Below are positions 1-7,044 of a stretch of 35,678 nt of DNA, in pieces. The DNA lies in NCBI GenBank assembly GCA_945291235.1, contig CALYQY010000011.1, forward strand, positions 1 to 35,678. Reading direction: 5' to 3'. Both the position numbers and the translations under genes were made by a program. Position 1 is the stretch's first letter; every line of letters begins with the position of its first letter. Origin of the DNA: an uncultured Gilliamella sp. Lineage in GTDB: Bacteria > Pseudomonadota > Gammaproteobacteria > Enterobacterales > Enterobacteriaceae. The notes beneath the pieces are model-generated. The model was given only the letters and a program-made list of their open reading frames with translations. It was not told the DNA's origin and did no database searches.

Positions 1-2
1 AC

Positions 3-263
3 TTAGCCAGTCAAGAAAGTCCCGATTATTTAATTACCTCAGACCAAACAATCCGGATGACATCGCAAAGAATTCAAACGAAAAATACGCACGGTACAGG
101 TTGTACCTTATCAGCCGCTATTGCGGCTTTATTACCTAAAAACAGCTTAGAACACGCGGTTAAACAGGCGAAAGAATATCTTCACGGAGCCATACGCCAT
201 GCTGATGATTTAAATATTGGTAAAGGGATTGGACCAACACATCACTTTTATCGTTGGTGGTGA
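3..263 (+). CDS. thiD: Hydroxymethylpyrimidine (phosphate) kinase ThiD, C-terminal part
   Basis: This is the last 86 or so codons of a gene that begins before the window; the reading frame is open from base 3. ThiD phosphorylates hydroxymethylpyrimidine and its monophosphate in thiamine biosynthesis, in the cytosol. What is visible is the family's C-terminal anion-hole signature NTHGTGCTLSAAIAAL and the tail GIGPTHHFYRWW, which matches the end of E. coli ThiD (GIGPVHHFHAWW). The ribokinase-fold N-terminal part and the start lie outside. It converges with the copper chaperone gene; a perfect inverted repeat lies between them. ThiD identity is firm, but start and operon context cannot be seen. 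Confidence 0.93.
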   Translation, partial: LASQESPDYLITSDQTIRMTSQRIQTKNTHGTGCTLSAAIAALLPKNSLEHAVKQAKEYLHGAIRHADDLNIGKGIGPTHHFYRWW

Positions 264-349
264 TTCAAAAACACAATTGACGCATATTTGCGAACACTCT
301 CTTCAAATTTTTCAAAATATGAGTGATTAAAAGAGGATGTAAAGTAGGT

Positions 350-406
350 TTTGGACGTTTTAAACGTGTTAATGAAAACAGATAAATAAAAAAACTAACG
401 TCCAAA
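350..406. repeat. 57-bp element with perfect 10-bp terminal inverted repeats
   Basis: TTTGGACGTT (350-359) is repeated exactly as AACGTCCAAA (397-406), with 37 A-rich bases between. The left arm can also pair locally, because ACGTTT (355-360) and AAACGT (362-367) flank one T. The element sits between the convergent thiD and copper chaperone genes, and the + strand beyond the right arm is T-rich. It could be a long-loop bidirectional terminator or a remnant of a small mobile element. No target-site duplication is evident. Confidence 0.4.
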
Positions 407-430
407 TTTGTTTGCTTTAATATAGGTTAA

Positions 431-634
431 TTAATATGAAATACCTACAAATTCATACCCAGCTTCATTGATAGCCGCTATAGCGGCTTCTTGTGAAATG
501 GTCCCGCCTTCGATATCAACTTCATGTTTAGCCAAATCAATCGTTACTTTCGCTTTTGGATCAATATCGTTAATCGCTTTAGTAATCGTATTAACACAAT
601 GCTGACAACTCATATTATCGACAATTAATTTCAT
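431..634 (-). CDS. copZ: CopZ-like copper chaperone (single HMA domain)
   Basis: A 67-residue protein made of one heavy-metal-associated (HMA) domain. The metal-binding motif MSCQHC (MxCxxC) is at residues 8-13, followed by the usual babbabb-length domain ending in GYEF. Such proteins bind Cu(I) in the cytosol and pass it to a CPx-type ATPase or to a copper regulator. The start at 634 has a good ribosome binding site (GAGAGG about 6 bases upstream on the minus strand). No P-type ATPase gene or recognisable CueR site is next to it. A multicopper oxidase lies about 19 kb away in this window. The family is certain; copper rather than another soft metal is inferred from the family. Confidence 0.88.
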   Translation of the reverse strand: MKLIVDNMSCQHCVNTITKAINDIDPKAKVTIDLAKHEVDIEGGTISQEAAIAAINEAGYEFVGISY

Positions 635-653
635 AGTTGACCTCTCTTTTCAA

Positions 654-857
654 TTAAATCTTATCAGAATTCGGATCGCCCAAATTAGCGTAGGCTTTAT
701 AATTGTGTTCGATCCATTGACCCGCATTATTACTCGTTTGATAATAATCAAGCCCAGTAATTTTCATCATACTTTGTGGGAAACAAAAAAGATTGCGTAC
801 AGTAAAAAATGAAGCTAAATTTTTTGAAACGTCCACAATATTGTTTGTAAAAAGCAT
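654..857 (-). pseudogene. Unrecognised 67-codon ORF, possibly a gene remnant
   Basis: An open frame of 67 codons ends 19 bases before the copper chaperone start on the same strand. I do not recognise the product. Its C-terminal half is polar and aromatic (YYQTSNN, QWIEHNYKAYANLGD) and looks more protein-like than the N-terminal half. There is no ribosome binding site before its ATG. Upstream, other minus-strand frames show short protein-like stretches that soon meet stops. This fits a decayed gene whose 3' end is left in front of the chaperone, but it could equally be a chance frame or a small real protein co-transcribed with copZ. Confidence 0.25.
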
Positions 858-1374
858 GCTTCAGTTACAAAGCCACAATGACATTATTTCTTTTATCATA
901 CACAATTTTTTATTCTGATAAAACTGGCTCTGACATATTATCGTTTTGCGTATAAGGTATTGCCTTTAGCATATCGAATTATTGCGTGAATGTTGCGAAT
1001 TTTTTTGTTGGACATTGTCATCGCAATACTTTTTAAAACTAGAATTTGTCAGGCATCTCTTTTATCGTTTCGATTTACTCATCAACGTGATTCACTTTAG
1101 CTTCAAATAAACTGGAATTTATAGGACACAAATAAAAACATCTCAATCATCTTTTCATGTTCAACACTTGGAATCATTATCAGATAACAAACTGAACAAT
1201 CTAGGATTAATAGCATCATTTTTACAAATAGTGAATGGTTAACAATCTAAGTTTATCCATGGTTATCATAATTTAAAACGCCAAGATAATTTTTTTATAG
1301 AAAAATTTATTCATGCATTTAATTTATTTACTCTCTGAATTAACAACAAAAAATGCTATAAATCCAGAACTTCT
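858..1374. other. Non-coding, AT-rich stretch
   Basis: About 500 bases without a convincing gene. The only protein-like short frame seen is a 27-codon minus-strand frame at 938-1021. It has two possible ATGs at its start and no clear ribosome binding site. No tRNA, repeat or insertion sequence was recognised. The right end leads into the promoter of the DUF3597 gene. Confidence 0.5.
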
Positions 1375-1404
1375 TTGACACTATTGTTTGTTAAACGTTA
1401 TACT
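1375..1404 (+). promoter_or_regulatory. Sigma-70-type promoter for the DUF3597 gene
   Basis: A perfect -35 TTGACA (1375-1380) and a near-consensus -10 TATACT (1399-1404) are separated by 18 bases. Transcription would start near 1411, giving a leader of about 67 bases before the TTG start at 1478. Confidence 0.7.
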
Positions 1405-1477
1405 AAAGGCGATATTTTGTACATCTGAATAGTTAAGCACTTTTTTCAAAAGCAGTTTAAACATAGGGGGGTGTAAT

Positions 1478-1921
1478 TTGGGTATCTTAAATAATATTTT
1501 TTCTAAAATCTTTCCAAGTGCTCAAGCGGCTGTCGGTAATGTCGCTGATGCCGTTAAAAATCAAGTCAACAGCATTACCGGTCATGATAAAGATGCCGCG
1601 TCAAATAATCAGAATCAAGACCAAAATCAAAATCAACAACATTCAGACAACCAAACGCCCATTTCGGACGTGGATGTTATGTCAATTCTTAATAATTTAG
1701 CGAGTAAATTTCCTGAAAAACTTAATTGGAAAACATCGATTGTTGATCTTTTAAAATTATTAGGAATAGACAATAGTCTAGATGCTCGTAAAAGATTGGC
1801 AAAAGAACTTAATTACACGGGTAGTACAGATGATACCGCTGCAATGAATACTTGGTTAATTAAAGAAGTATTTAAACGAATTGCCGAAAAAGGCGGTAAT
1901 ATTACCCATCTATTTTCTTAA
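1478..1921 (+). CDS. DUF3597 family protein
   Basis: 147 residues. The C-terminal 80 residues match DUF3597 as I know it: LNWKTSIVDLLKLLGID, then ARKRLAKELNYTG and a MNTWLIKEV stretch. The N-terminus (MGILNNIFSKIF) is a short amphipathic segment, followed by a Gln/Asn-rich linker at residues 42-58 encoded by repeated CAA/AAT codons. The family resembles peptidoglycan-binding or LysM-neighbour domains in some annotations, but its function is unknown and I assign none. The start is TTG at 1478, chosen because a very strong ribosome binding site (AGGGGGG, 1464-1471) ends six bases before it and no ATG is available. It has its own promoter and terminator, so it is monocistronic. Confidence 0.85.
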   Translation: MGILNNIFSKIFPSAQAAVGNVADAVKNQVNSITGHDKDAASNNQNQDQNQNQQHSDNQTPISDVDVMSILNNLASKFPEKLNWKTSIVDLLKLLGIDNSLDARKRLAKELNYTGSTDDTAAMNTWLIKEVFKRIAEKGGNITHLFS

Positions 1922-1945
1922 TCAAAGATTGTTACGTGATTTGTT

Positions 1946-1973
1946 ATCCACCTGGTCTTCGGGTGGATTTTTT
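1946..1973 (+). terminator. Rho-independent terminator after the DUF3597 gene
   Basis: The arms ATCCACC (1946-1952) and GGTGGAT (1962-1968) form a 7-bp stem with a 9-base loop, followed directly by six Ts (1968-1973). It lies 25 bases after the stop codon. Confidence 0.85.
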
Positions 1974-2012
1974 ATATAGCATATTGTAATTCGTTCGACT
2001 CAATCAACGGCA

Positions 2013-2597
2013 TTACGCTTTAAACGAGTGTAATCGATTCATTGCGGCTTCAAAGCTTTGTGATAATAAAATATCCGTGCAACGTGCAGATTCATCAATC
2101 GCTTTATCTATTAGTTCTTGCTCGGGCTTAGAAGGTTTATTTAACACAAAACCGACCACTTTATTTTTATCACCCGGATGCCCGATACCGATTCTTAATC
2201 GATAAAAATTTGGATTATTGCCTAATTTGCTAGCAATATCTTTCAAACCATTGTGACCACCATGACTTCCGCCAAATTTAAATTTCGCAATACCCGGATT
2301 TAAATCAAGTTCATCATGAGCAACTAAAATTTCTTCGGGTTTTATCTGATAAAATGAAGCCATCGCTTGAACAGCTTTACCACTTAAATTCATAAACGTG
2401 GTAGGCACTAATAAACGTATGTCATGTCCTGCGATATTGATACGTGAACTATAACCAAAAAATTTAGGATCATTTTTTAACGGTTGTTGATAACGTTGTG
2501 CAAGCAAATCAACATACCATGCCCCTGCATTATGTCGAGTTTGGGCATATTCATTTCCAGGATTGGCCAGTCCTACAATAAGTTTTATGGTTGTCAT
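2013..2597 (-). CDS. pth: Peptidyl-tRNA hydrolase
   Basis: 194 residues, the usual length of bacterial Pth. The enzyme cleaves peptidyl-tRNA released from stalled ribosomes and recycles tRNA in the cytosol. Visible family features are the N-terminal [19 protein letters not shown] block with catalytic His22 (E. coli His20), the FMNLSGKAV block, [18 protein letters not shown] and [16 protein letters not shown]. It is transcribed in the same direction as prs, 86 bases upstream, but a terminator-like hairpin lies between them, so it may have its own promoter or rely on read-through. In E. coli, pth is also found downstream of prs. No strong ribosome binding site precedes the ATG. Confidence 0.97.
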   Translation of the reverse strand: MTTIKLIVGLANPGNEYAQTRHNAGAWYVDLLAQRYQQPLKNDPKFFGYSSRINIAGHDIRLLVPTTFMNLSGKAVQAMASFYQIKPEEILVAHDELDLNPGIAKFKFGGSHGGHNGLKDIASKLGNNPNFYRLRIGIGHPGDKNKVVGFVLNKPSKPEQELIDKAIDESARCTDILLSQSFEAAMNRLHSFKA

Positions 2598-2635
2598 GAT
2601 GTTTTAATTGTTAGCTGTTGTTACTTGAAGATGTT

Positions 2636-2662
2636 AAATTAAAAAGCCCCAAAAAACGGGGC
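2636..2662 (-). terminator. Rho-independent terminator after prs
   Basis: On the minus strand GCCCC pairs with GGGGC (arms 2658-2662 and 2646-2650) around a 7-base loop, followed by TTTTTAATTT. It lies just beyond the prs stop and ahead of pth. Confidence 0.8.
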
Positions 2663-2683
2663 ATCTTTATCATTAAAAATCAA

Positions 2684-3631
2684 TTATTGATGGAACATTG
2701 CAGAAATCGATTCTTCGTTGCTTATGCGACGAATTGCTTCTGCTAGCATTCCTGATAATGTTAATTGACGTACATTTTTCAATGCTTTAACTTCAGCTGT
2801 TAATGGAATAGTATCACAAACGACTATTTCATCAATGGCTGAGTTTTTAATATTACTGACGGCTTTACCCGAGAAAATCGGATGCGTTGCGTAGGCAAAT
2901 ACTCTTTTAGCACCACGTGCTTTTAATGCATCAGCGGCTTTGCAAAGCGTTCCTGCTGTATCAATCATATCATCGACTAAAATACAATCTCTATCAGCAA
3001 CATCACCAATAATATTCATCACTTCAGCTTCATTCGCTCGTTGACGACGTTTATCGATGATCGCCATATCGGTGTCATTTAACAGTTTTGCAATAGCACG
3101 AGCTCGCACCACCCCACCAATATCCGGAGAGACAACAATTGGGCGTTCAAAATCACGTTGAAGCATATCTTCTAAAATCACAGGGCTACCAAATACATTA
3201 TCCACTGGCACATCAAAAAAACCTTGGATCTGTTCAGCATGAAGATCAACCGTTAATACTCTATCAACACCGACAGTTGATAAAAAGTCAGCAACCACTT
3301 TAGCTGTGATCGGAACCCGTGCAGAACGCACTCGACGATCTTGTCTAGCATAACCAAAATAAGGAATAACAGCGGTAATACGACCTGCAGATGCTCGACG
3401 CATTGCATCAATCATAACAAGCAATTCCATTAAATTATCATTGGTTGGTGCACAAGTTGATTGAATGATAAAAACATCCTCACCACGGACATTTTCATTA
3501 ATTTGAACGTTCACTTCTCCATCGCTAAAACGACCAACAACAATATCACCAAGAGAAGTATAAAGACGATTAGCTATACGCTTTGCTAGCTCAGGTGTAG
3601 CATTGCCAGCAAAAAGCTTCATATCAGGCAC
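2684..3631 (-). CDS. prs: Ribose-phosphate pyrophosphokinase (PRPP synthetase)
   Basis: 315 residues, the same length as E. coli Prs and nearly identical in the visible motifs. It makes phosphoribosyl pyrophosphate from ribose-5-phosphate and ATP for purine, pyrimidine, histidine, tryptophan and NAD synthesis. Seen are the N-terminal [13 protein letters not shown], the ATP-loop region [10 protein letters not shown], the metal-binding segment around [13 protein letters not shown], and the PRPP-binding loop [12 protein letters not shown]. The start codon is GTG at 3631 (GTG CCT GAT ATG, as in E. coli), with GAGG seven bases upstream. The leader contains overlapping palindromes (see 3649-3674). 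A terminator follows the gene. Confidence 0.98.
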   Translation of the reverse strand: MPDMKLFAGNATPELAKRIANRLYTSLGDIVVGRFSDGEVNVQINENVRGEDVFIIQSTCAPTNDNLMELLVMIDAMRRASAGRITAVIPYFGYARQDRRVRSARVPITAKVVADFLSTVGVDRVLTVDLHAEQIQGFFDVPVDNVFGSPVILEDMLQRDFERPIVVSPDIGGVVRARAIAKLLNDTDMAIIDKRRQRANEAEVMNIIGDVADRDCILVDDMIDTAGTLCKAADALKARGAKRVFAYATHPIFSGKAVSNIKNSAIDEIVVCDTIPLTAEVKALKNVRQLTLSGMLAEAIRRISNEESISAMFHQ

Positions 3632-3648
3632 GAGAAATCCTCAAGCAT

Positions 3649-3674
3649 GTAATCATGATTACGTATCCGTAATC
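3649..3674 (-). promoter_or_regulatory. Overlapping, mutually exclusive palindromes in the prs leader
   Basis: GTAATCATGATTAC (3649-3662) is a perfect 14-bp palindrome. GATTACG (3657-3663) and CGTAATC (3668-3674) form a perfect 7-bp hairpin with a 4-base loop. The two share the segment 3657-3662, so only one can form in RNA at a time. They lie 18-43 bases before the prs start codon. They could be an RNA switch controlling translation or a cluster of half-sites for a dimeric regulator. Confidence 0.45.
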
Positions 3675-3902
3675 GGTTAAATCGGAGTGACAATTATATA
3701 ATCATTTGGTGATCATGCTCAACCACATTATAAAAAATTATCAAAATAATTTAACCTGCCTAGCAAAATAGTGTAAGAGTCCATGGGTAATCAATATGTT
3801 TTTTGACGTCAACTTAAAATCGAGTAAACTAAGTAATCATCGCTATTTTAGAGTAGCTTTCAATTAGTTTAAATCAATTTTACAACACAAGTAGATAATC
3901 TA

Positions 3903-4604
3903 ATGGCAGAACAATTACATACAGATATTGAAGAACAAAAACCGAAACGAACAATACGCAGTTTTGTGCTACGACAAGGTCGTTTGACCAAAGGTCAAGA
4001 ACAAGCATTACAAAATTTATGGCCCGTCTTTGGTGTCGAATATAATGCGGGATCGCCCATTCACTTTGAACCTAATCAACACGTCGTTTTAGAGATTGGA
4101 TTTGGTATGGGCGCATCACTCATCGAAATGGCAAAAAATGCCCCCGAGAAATCTTTTTTAGGTATTGAAGTACATAAACCGGGTGTCGGAGCTTGTTTAA
4201 TGGCGATCGAAGAAAATCAATTATCAAACTTAAATGTGATGTGCCATGATGCAGTCGAAGTTTTAGAAAACATGATTGCAGATAATTCATTAGATAAGGT
4301 GCAAATATTCTTCCCTGACCCTTGGCATAAAGCAAGGCACAACAAGCGTCGAATTATTCAGCCTGCTTTTGTCGAACTTATCAGACGTAAATTAAAAGTT
4401 AATGGTATTTTACATCTAGCAACAGATTGGCAACATTATGCCGAACATATGCTTGAGGTGTTAAATCAAGCGACAGGTTATAAAAATTTATCATCAACAG
4501 GAGATTATATTCCAAGACCAGCAGACCGACCTATTACCAAGTTTGAAAAAAGAGGTCAAAATCTTGGTCATGGTGTTTGGGATTTACAGTATCAAAAACA
4601 ATAA
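3903..4604 (+). CDS. trmB: tRNA (guanine-46-N7)-methyltransferase
   Basis: 233 residues, close to E. coli TrmB (239). The enzyme methylates N7 of G46 in the variable loop of several tRNAs, using S-adenosylmethionine. Visible are the [15 protein letters not shown] block, the SAM-binding [11 protein letters not shown], the [13 protein letters not shown] and MCHDAVEVL blocks, the catalytic [15 protein letters not shown] and the C-terminal [16 protein letters not shown]. It is divergent from prs across 271 bases. The ATG at 3903 lacks a good ribosome binding site. nfsA follows 18 bases downstream, so the two are probably co-transcribed. Confidence 0.97.
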   Translation: MAEQLHTDIEEQKPKRTIRSFVLRQGRLTKGQEQALQNLWPVFGVEYNAGSPIHFEPNQHVVLEIGFGMGASLIEMAKNAPEKSFLGIEVHKPGVGACLMAIEENQLSNLNVMCHDAVEVLENMIADNSLDKVQIFFPDPWHKARHNKRRIIQPAFVELIRRKLKVNGILHLATDWQHYAEHMLEVLNQATGYKNLSSTGDYIPRPADRPITKFEKRGQNLGHGVWDLQYQKQ

Positions 4605-4622
4605 CGTTATTAAGGAGCCGTT

Positions 4623-5348
4623 ATGGAAAATCAAACTCTTGATTTCATTTATCATCGTCGTTCAATTCGTGCTTATAAACCCACCCCATTGACGCAAAAG
4701 CAAATAGCATCGATGATTCAAGCAGCACAATCGGCTCCGAGTTCTAACTTTCTTCAATGTTCAACCATTATTCGTATCACAGACAGTGATAAGCGAAAAA
4801 AATTAGCTCACTATTCAGGTGATCAAAATTATATTTATCAAGCTCCCGAATTTTGGGTGTTTTGTGCCGATTTTAATCGACATTTTCAAATTGATGCAAC
4901 GATTCCTCTTGAACGAGCCGAACAACTTCTCGTTGGTTGTATTGATACAGCTTTAATGGCACAAAATACGGTAATTGCAGCGCAATCGTTAGGATTAGGT
5001 ACAGTCTATATTGGTGGTTTACGTAATAATATATCTGAAGTGACACAATTACTAGCCTTGCCAAAATATGTTATCCCCCTTTTTGGTCTCTGTATTGGGT
5101 ATCCAGATCAAGAACCCGAAATGAAACCAAGATTACCGAGTGAATTAATCTTTTTCGAAAATCAATATCAACCAATCAATCAGACATTATTGGCACAGTA
5201 TGATGAGCAAATAGAGGATTATTATCAAACTCGTAGTTCTAATCAAAAAGAAGGCGGATGGAGTAACAAAATAGCTGAAACGATCTACAAAGGACAACGA
5301 GAATTTATTCTCAACTATTTACATCAACAAGGCTGGGTGAAACAATAA
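4623..5348 (+). CDS. nfsA: Oxygen-insensitive NADPH nitroreductase NfsA
   Basis: 241 residues, matching E. coli NfsA (240). It is an FMN-dependent NADPH oxidoreductase of the nitroreductase family, reducing nitroaromatics and quinones by two electrons in the cytosol. Features seen are HRRSIRAYK (FMN phosphate contacts), SSNFLQCSTIIRI, FWVFCADFNRH, GLGTVYIGGLRNN, PLFGLCIGYP and KPRLP. The start has AAGGAG five bases upstream. Its stop TAA overlaps the ATG of the next gene (TAATG), so the phosphatase is translationally coupled to it. No clear SoxS/MarA box was seen. Confidence 0.95.
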   Translation: MENQTLDFIYHRRSIRAYKPTPLTQKQIASMIQAAQSAPSSNFLQCSTIIRITDSDKRKKLAHYSGDQNYIYQAPEFWVFCADFNRHFQIDATIPLERAEQLLVGCIDTALMAQNTVIAAQSLGLGTVYIGGLRNNISEVTQLLALPKYVIPLFGLCIGYPDQEPEMKPRLPSELIFFENQYQPINQTLLAQYDEQIEDYYQTRSSNQKEGGWSNKIAETIYKGQREFILNYLHQQGWVKQ

Positions 5349-6508
5349 TGAACAATCACTATCAATTGGATAAAGTCGTCATATTAAGCCGACATGGAAT
5401 CCGTACACCATTACAAAATACACTTGAATTTTTAGAACAAGCCACGCCGTTTAAATGGCCTAAATGGGATCATCCTTATGGCTATCTAACTACCCGAGGC
5501 GGTGCGCTAGAAGTTTATTTTGGACGATACTTAGCGACATGGCTTGAAAATCAACATATTCAATACCAAGCAACTTCTTCTGATGTGTTTGTGTATGCAA
5601 ATAGTTTACAAAGAACCGTTGCTACAGCTCAATTTTTGACAGCTGGTGCTTTTGCCGGATATGACATCCCCATCAATCATAAATACCCCATTGAAAAAAT
5701 GGATTCCATGTTTGATCCTAGTTTACATAACGATTCTGACGAATTTAAACAAGCTGTTATTAAGGACATTGATGAAACTGTTACAGCAGAATCAATCTAT
5801 AAAAATTTAGCGCCTGCTTATGAAATTTTAGCCGATATTTTAGACTATAAACATTCCAAATTTTATGCACAATATCAATGTGATTTAGCCGATATTCCTG
5901 TTGAAGTTTATTTGAAAAAGCATGAAGAACCTGCTCTGTTAGGTGCATTAGCGATTGGTGTTAGTGCAGTAGATGCATTTTTATTACAATATTATTCGGG
6001 CTTTCCCAAAGAACAGATTGCGTGGGGAACAATCAACAGCCAAGCACAATGGCAACAACTTATTCAGATACGTAATCAATATCTAAACTTAGTCTGTCGA
6101 ACTAAAACGCTTGCCAAACATTCTGCTACCGAATTGATTAATATGATAAACAATCTTATGCATCATGATGATCGAAAAATTCATTTACTTGTGGGACATG
6201 ATAGTACCATTGCTTCATTATTCGGCGCATTAGACTTTGAACATTATCAGTTACCGAATCAATATGAAACAACACCAATCGGTGGTAAGGTAATTTTACA
6301 ACGTTTTCGTCATTTAGAGTCTGGAACATACTATTTTAAAGCCGAATACGTTTATCAAAGCTTTGAACAACTATTTACCGGTGCTCAAATCAGTATGAAT
6401 AACCCACCACAACATTTTACGTTGCAGCTTAAAAATGCCATGCAAAATCAAGATGGATTTTATGACTGGCATGATTTTGAGCAGCGTTTAAACATGTTTA
6501 AAGGATGA
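5348..6508 (+). CDS. agp: Glucose-1-phosphatase (Agp-type histidine acid phosphatase) without signal peptide
   Basis: 386 residues of the branch-2 histidine phosphatase family. The nucleophile motif RHGIRTP is at residues 15-21 and the proton-donor HD at 284-285 (LLVGHDSTIASLF). Long blocks match E. coli Agp: YANSLQRTVATAQF, QYYSGFPKEQIAWG and TPIGGK. E. coli Agp is periplasmic with a 22-residue signal and disulfides. Here the protein starts about 13 residues before the active-site motif, with no hydrophobic leader, and only two Cys are present. The ATG overlaps the nfsA stop, and no alternative in-frame start lies upstream. It is therefore probably cytosolic. The lacY-gal operon begins about 0.5 kb downstream. 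Substrate is inferred from orthology; phytase-like or other phosphomonoesterase activity is possible. Confidence 0.88.
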   Translation: MNNHYQLDKVVILSRHGIRTPLQNTLEFLEQATPFKWPKWDHPYGYLTTRGGALEVYFGRYLATWLENQHIQYQATSSDVFVYANSLQRTVATAQFLTAGAFAGYDIPINHKYPIEKMDSMFDPSLHNDSDEFKQAVIKDIDETVTAESIYKNLAPAYEILADILDYKHSKFYAQYQCDLADIPVEVYLKKHEEPALLGALAIGVSAVDAFLLQYYSGFPKEQIAWGTINSQAQWQQLIQIRNQYLNLVCRTKTLAKHSATELINMINNLMHHDDRKIHLLVGHDSTIASLFGALDFEHYQLPNQYETTPIGGKVILQRFRHLESGTYYFKAEYVYQSFEQLFTGAQISMNNPPQHFTLQLKNAMQNQDGFYDWHDFEQRLNMFKG

Positions 6509-6523
6509 TTTAATCAATTCACT

Positions 6524-6564
6524 TCTCACGTCAGCATTTATCCTACATGGCGTGAGATGATTTT
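6524..6564 (+). terminator. Possible terminator after the nfsA-agp genes
   Basis: TCTCACG (6524-6530) and CGTGAGA (6551-6557) form a 7-bp stem, followed closely by TGATTTT. The 20-base loop can close further by a CAT/ATG pairing. The stem is modest, so this is only a candidate. Confidence 0.45.
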
Positions 6565-6884
6565 AACATTTAGCTCCCTGTTATTGTTAAATACCTCTTA
6601 TATTATCTCACCTAATCACTATTCCCTACCTTATCTTCAAGGAGTGGATAGAATAGATAAAAACGGCTTCTTGTTTATTAATGTAACCGATACCATAAAA
6701 GTTATCTTATTTTCGCTCAACATATAAACTGCATATTAACGCTATATTTCATTTCATTGTAAGCAGAATCGCCTCATCAATAAATTGATAATATTAAATA
6801 GAATAGAGTTATCTTCTTGAATTCTTTGAGTTGAATTAAAACATCGTCATCAACAAAACATCTTACTCATAAACAACAAAAATA
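6565..6884. other. Non-coding stretch upstream of the lacY-gal control region
   Basis: About 320 AT-rich bases between the candidate agp terminator and the first gal operator. I see no gene, tRNA or strong hairpin, only the imperfect pairing CTATTC/GAATAG near 6620-6660. Confidence 0.4.
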
Positions 6885-6900
6885 ATGTAATCGATTTCAT
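6885..6900. promoter_or_regulatory. GalR-like operator, upstream (OE-like)
   Basis: ATGTAATCGATTTCAT is palindromic except at one symmetric pair and carries the central CG typical of LacI/GalR-family operators. Its centre is at about -61.5 relative to the predicted start, close to E. coli gal OE (-60.5). Confidence 0.7.
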
Positions 6901-6901
6901 A

Positions 6902-6923
6902 AAGTGTTATCTAGATCACTTTT
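6902..6923 (+). promoter_or_regulatory. CRP-cAMP binding site
   Basis: The core TGTTA-TCTAGA-TCACT matches the TGTGA-N6-TCACA consensus at eight of ten core positions, including the favoured TCTAGA spacer. The centre (6912.5) is 41.5 bases before the predicted start site, the class II position used at E. coli galP1. Confidence 0.8.
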
Positions 6924-6930
6924 TTCATCA

Positions 6931-6958
6931 TTTTATGGTGATACTATCCACCATAAAA
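6931..6958 (+). promoter_or_regulatory. Extended -10 promoter inside a perfect 10-bp inverted repeat
   Basis: TG-a-TACTAT (TG 6939-6940, hexamer 6942-6947) is an extended -10 element with no good -35, as expected for a CRP-activated promoter. Transcription would start near 6954. The element lies within TTTTATGGTG (6931-6940) and CACCATAAAA (6949-6958), a perfect inverted repeat with an 8-base spacer. It may bind a further regulator or shape the promoter. Confidence 0.65.
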
Positions 6959-6985
6959 GAGAAGCAAGTTCATCCATAAAAAAAT

Positions 6986-7001
6986 ATGTAAACGATTTCC
7001 T
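6986..7001. promoter_or_regulatory. GalR-like operator, downstream (OI-like)
   Basis: ATGTAAACGATTTCCT carries the core TGTAAACGATT, the same core as I recall for E. coli gal OE. Its centre is at about +40.5 and is 101 bp from the upstream operator. The pair could support a DNA repression loop. Confidence 0.65.
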
Positions 7002-7044
7002 AATGAATGCATGTTCATTCAAATTCGATTAAAGGAAGTAAATT

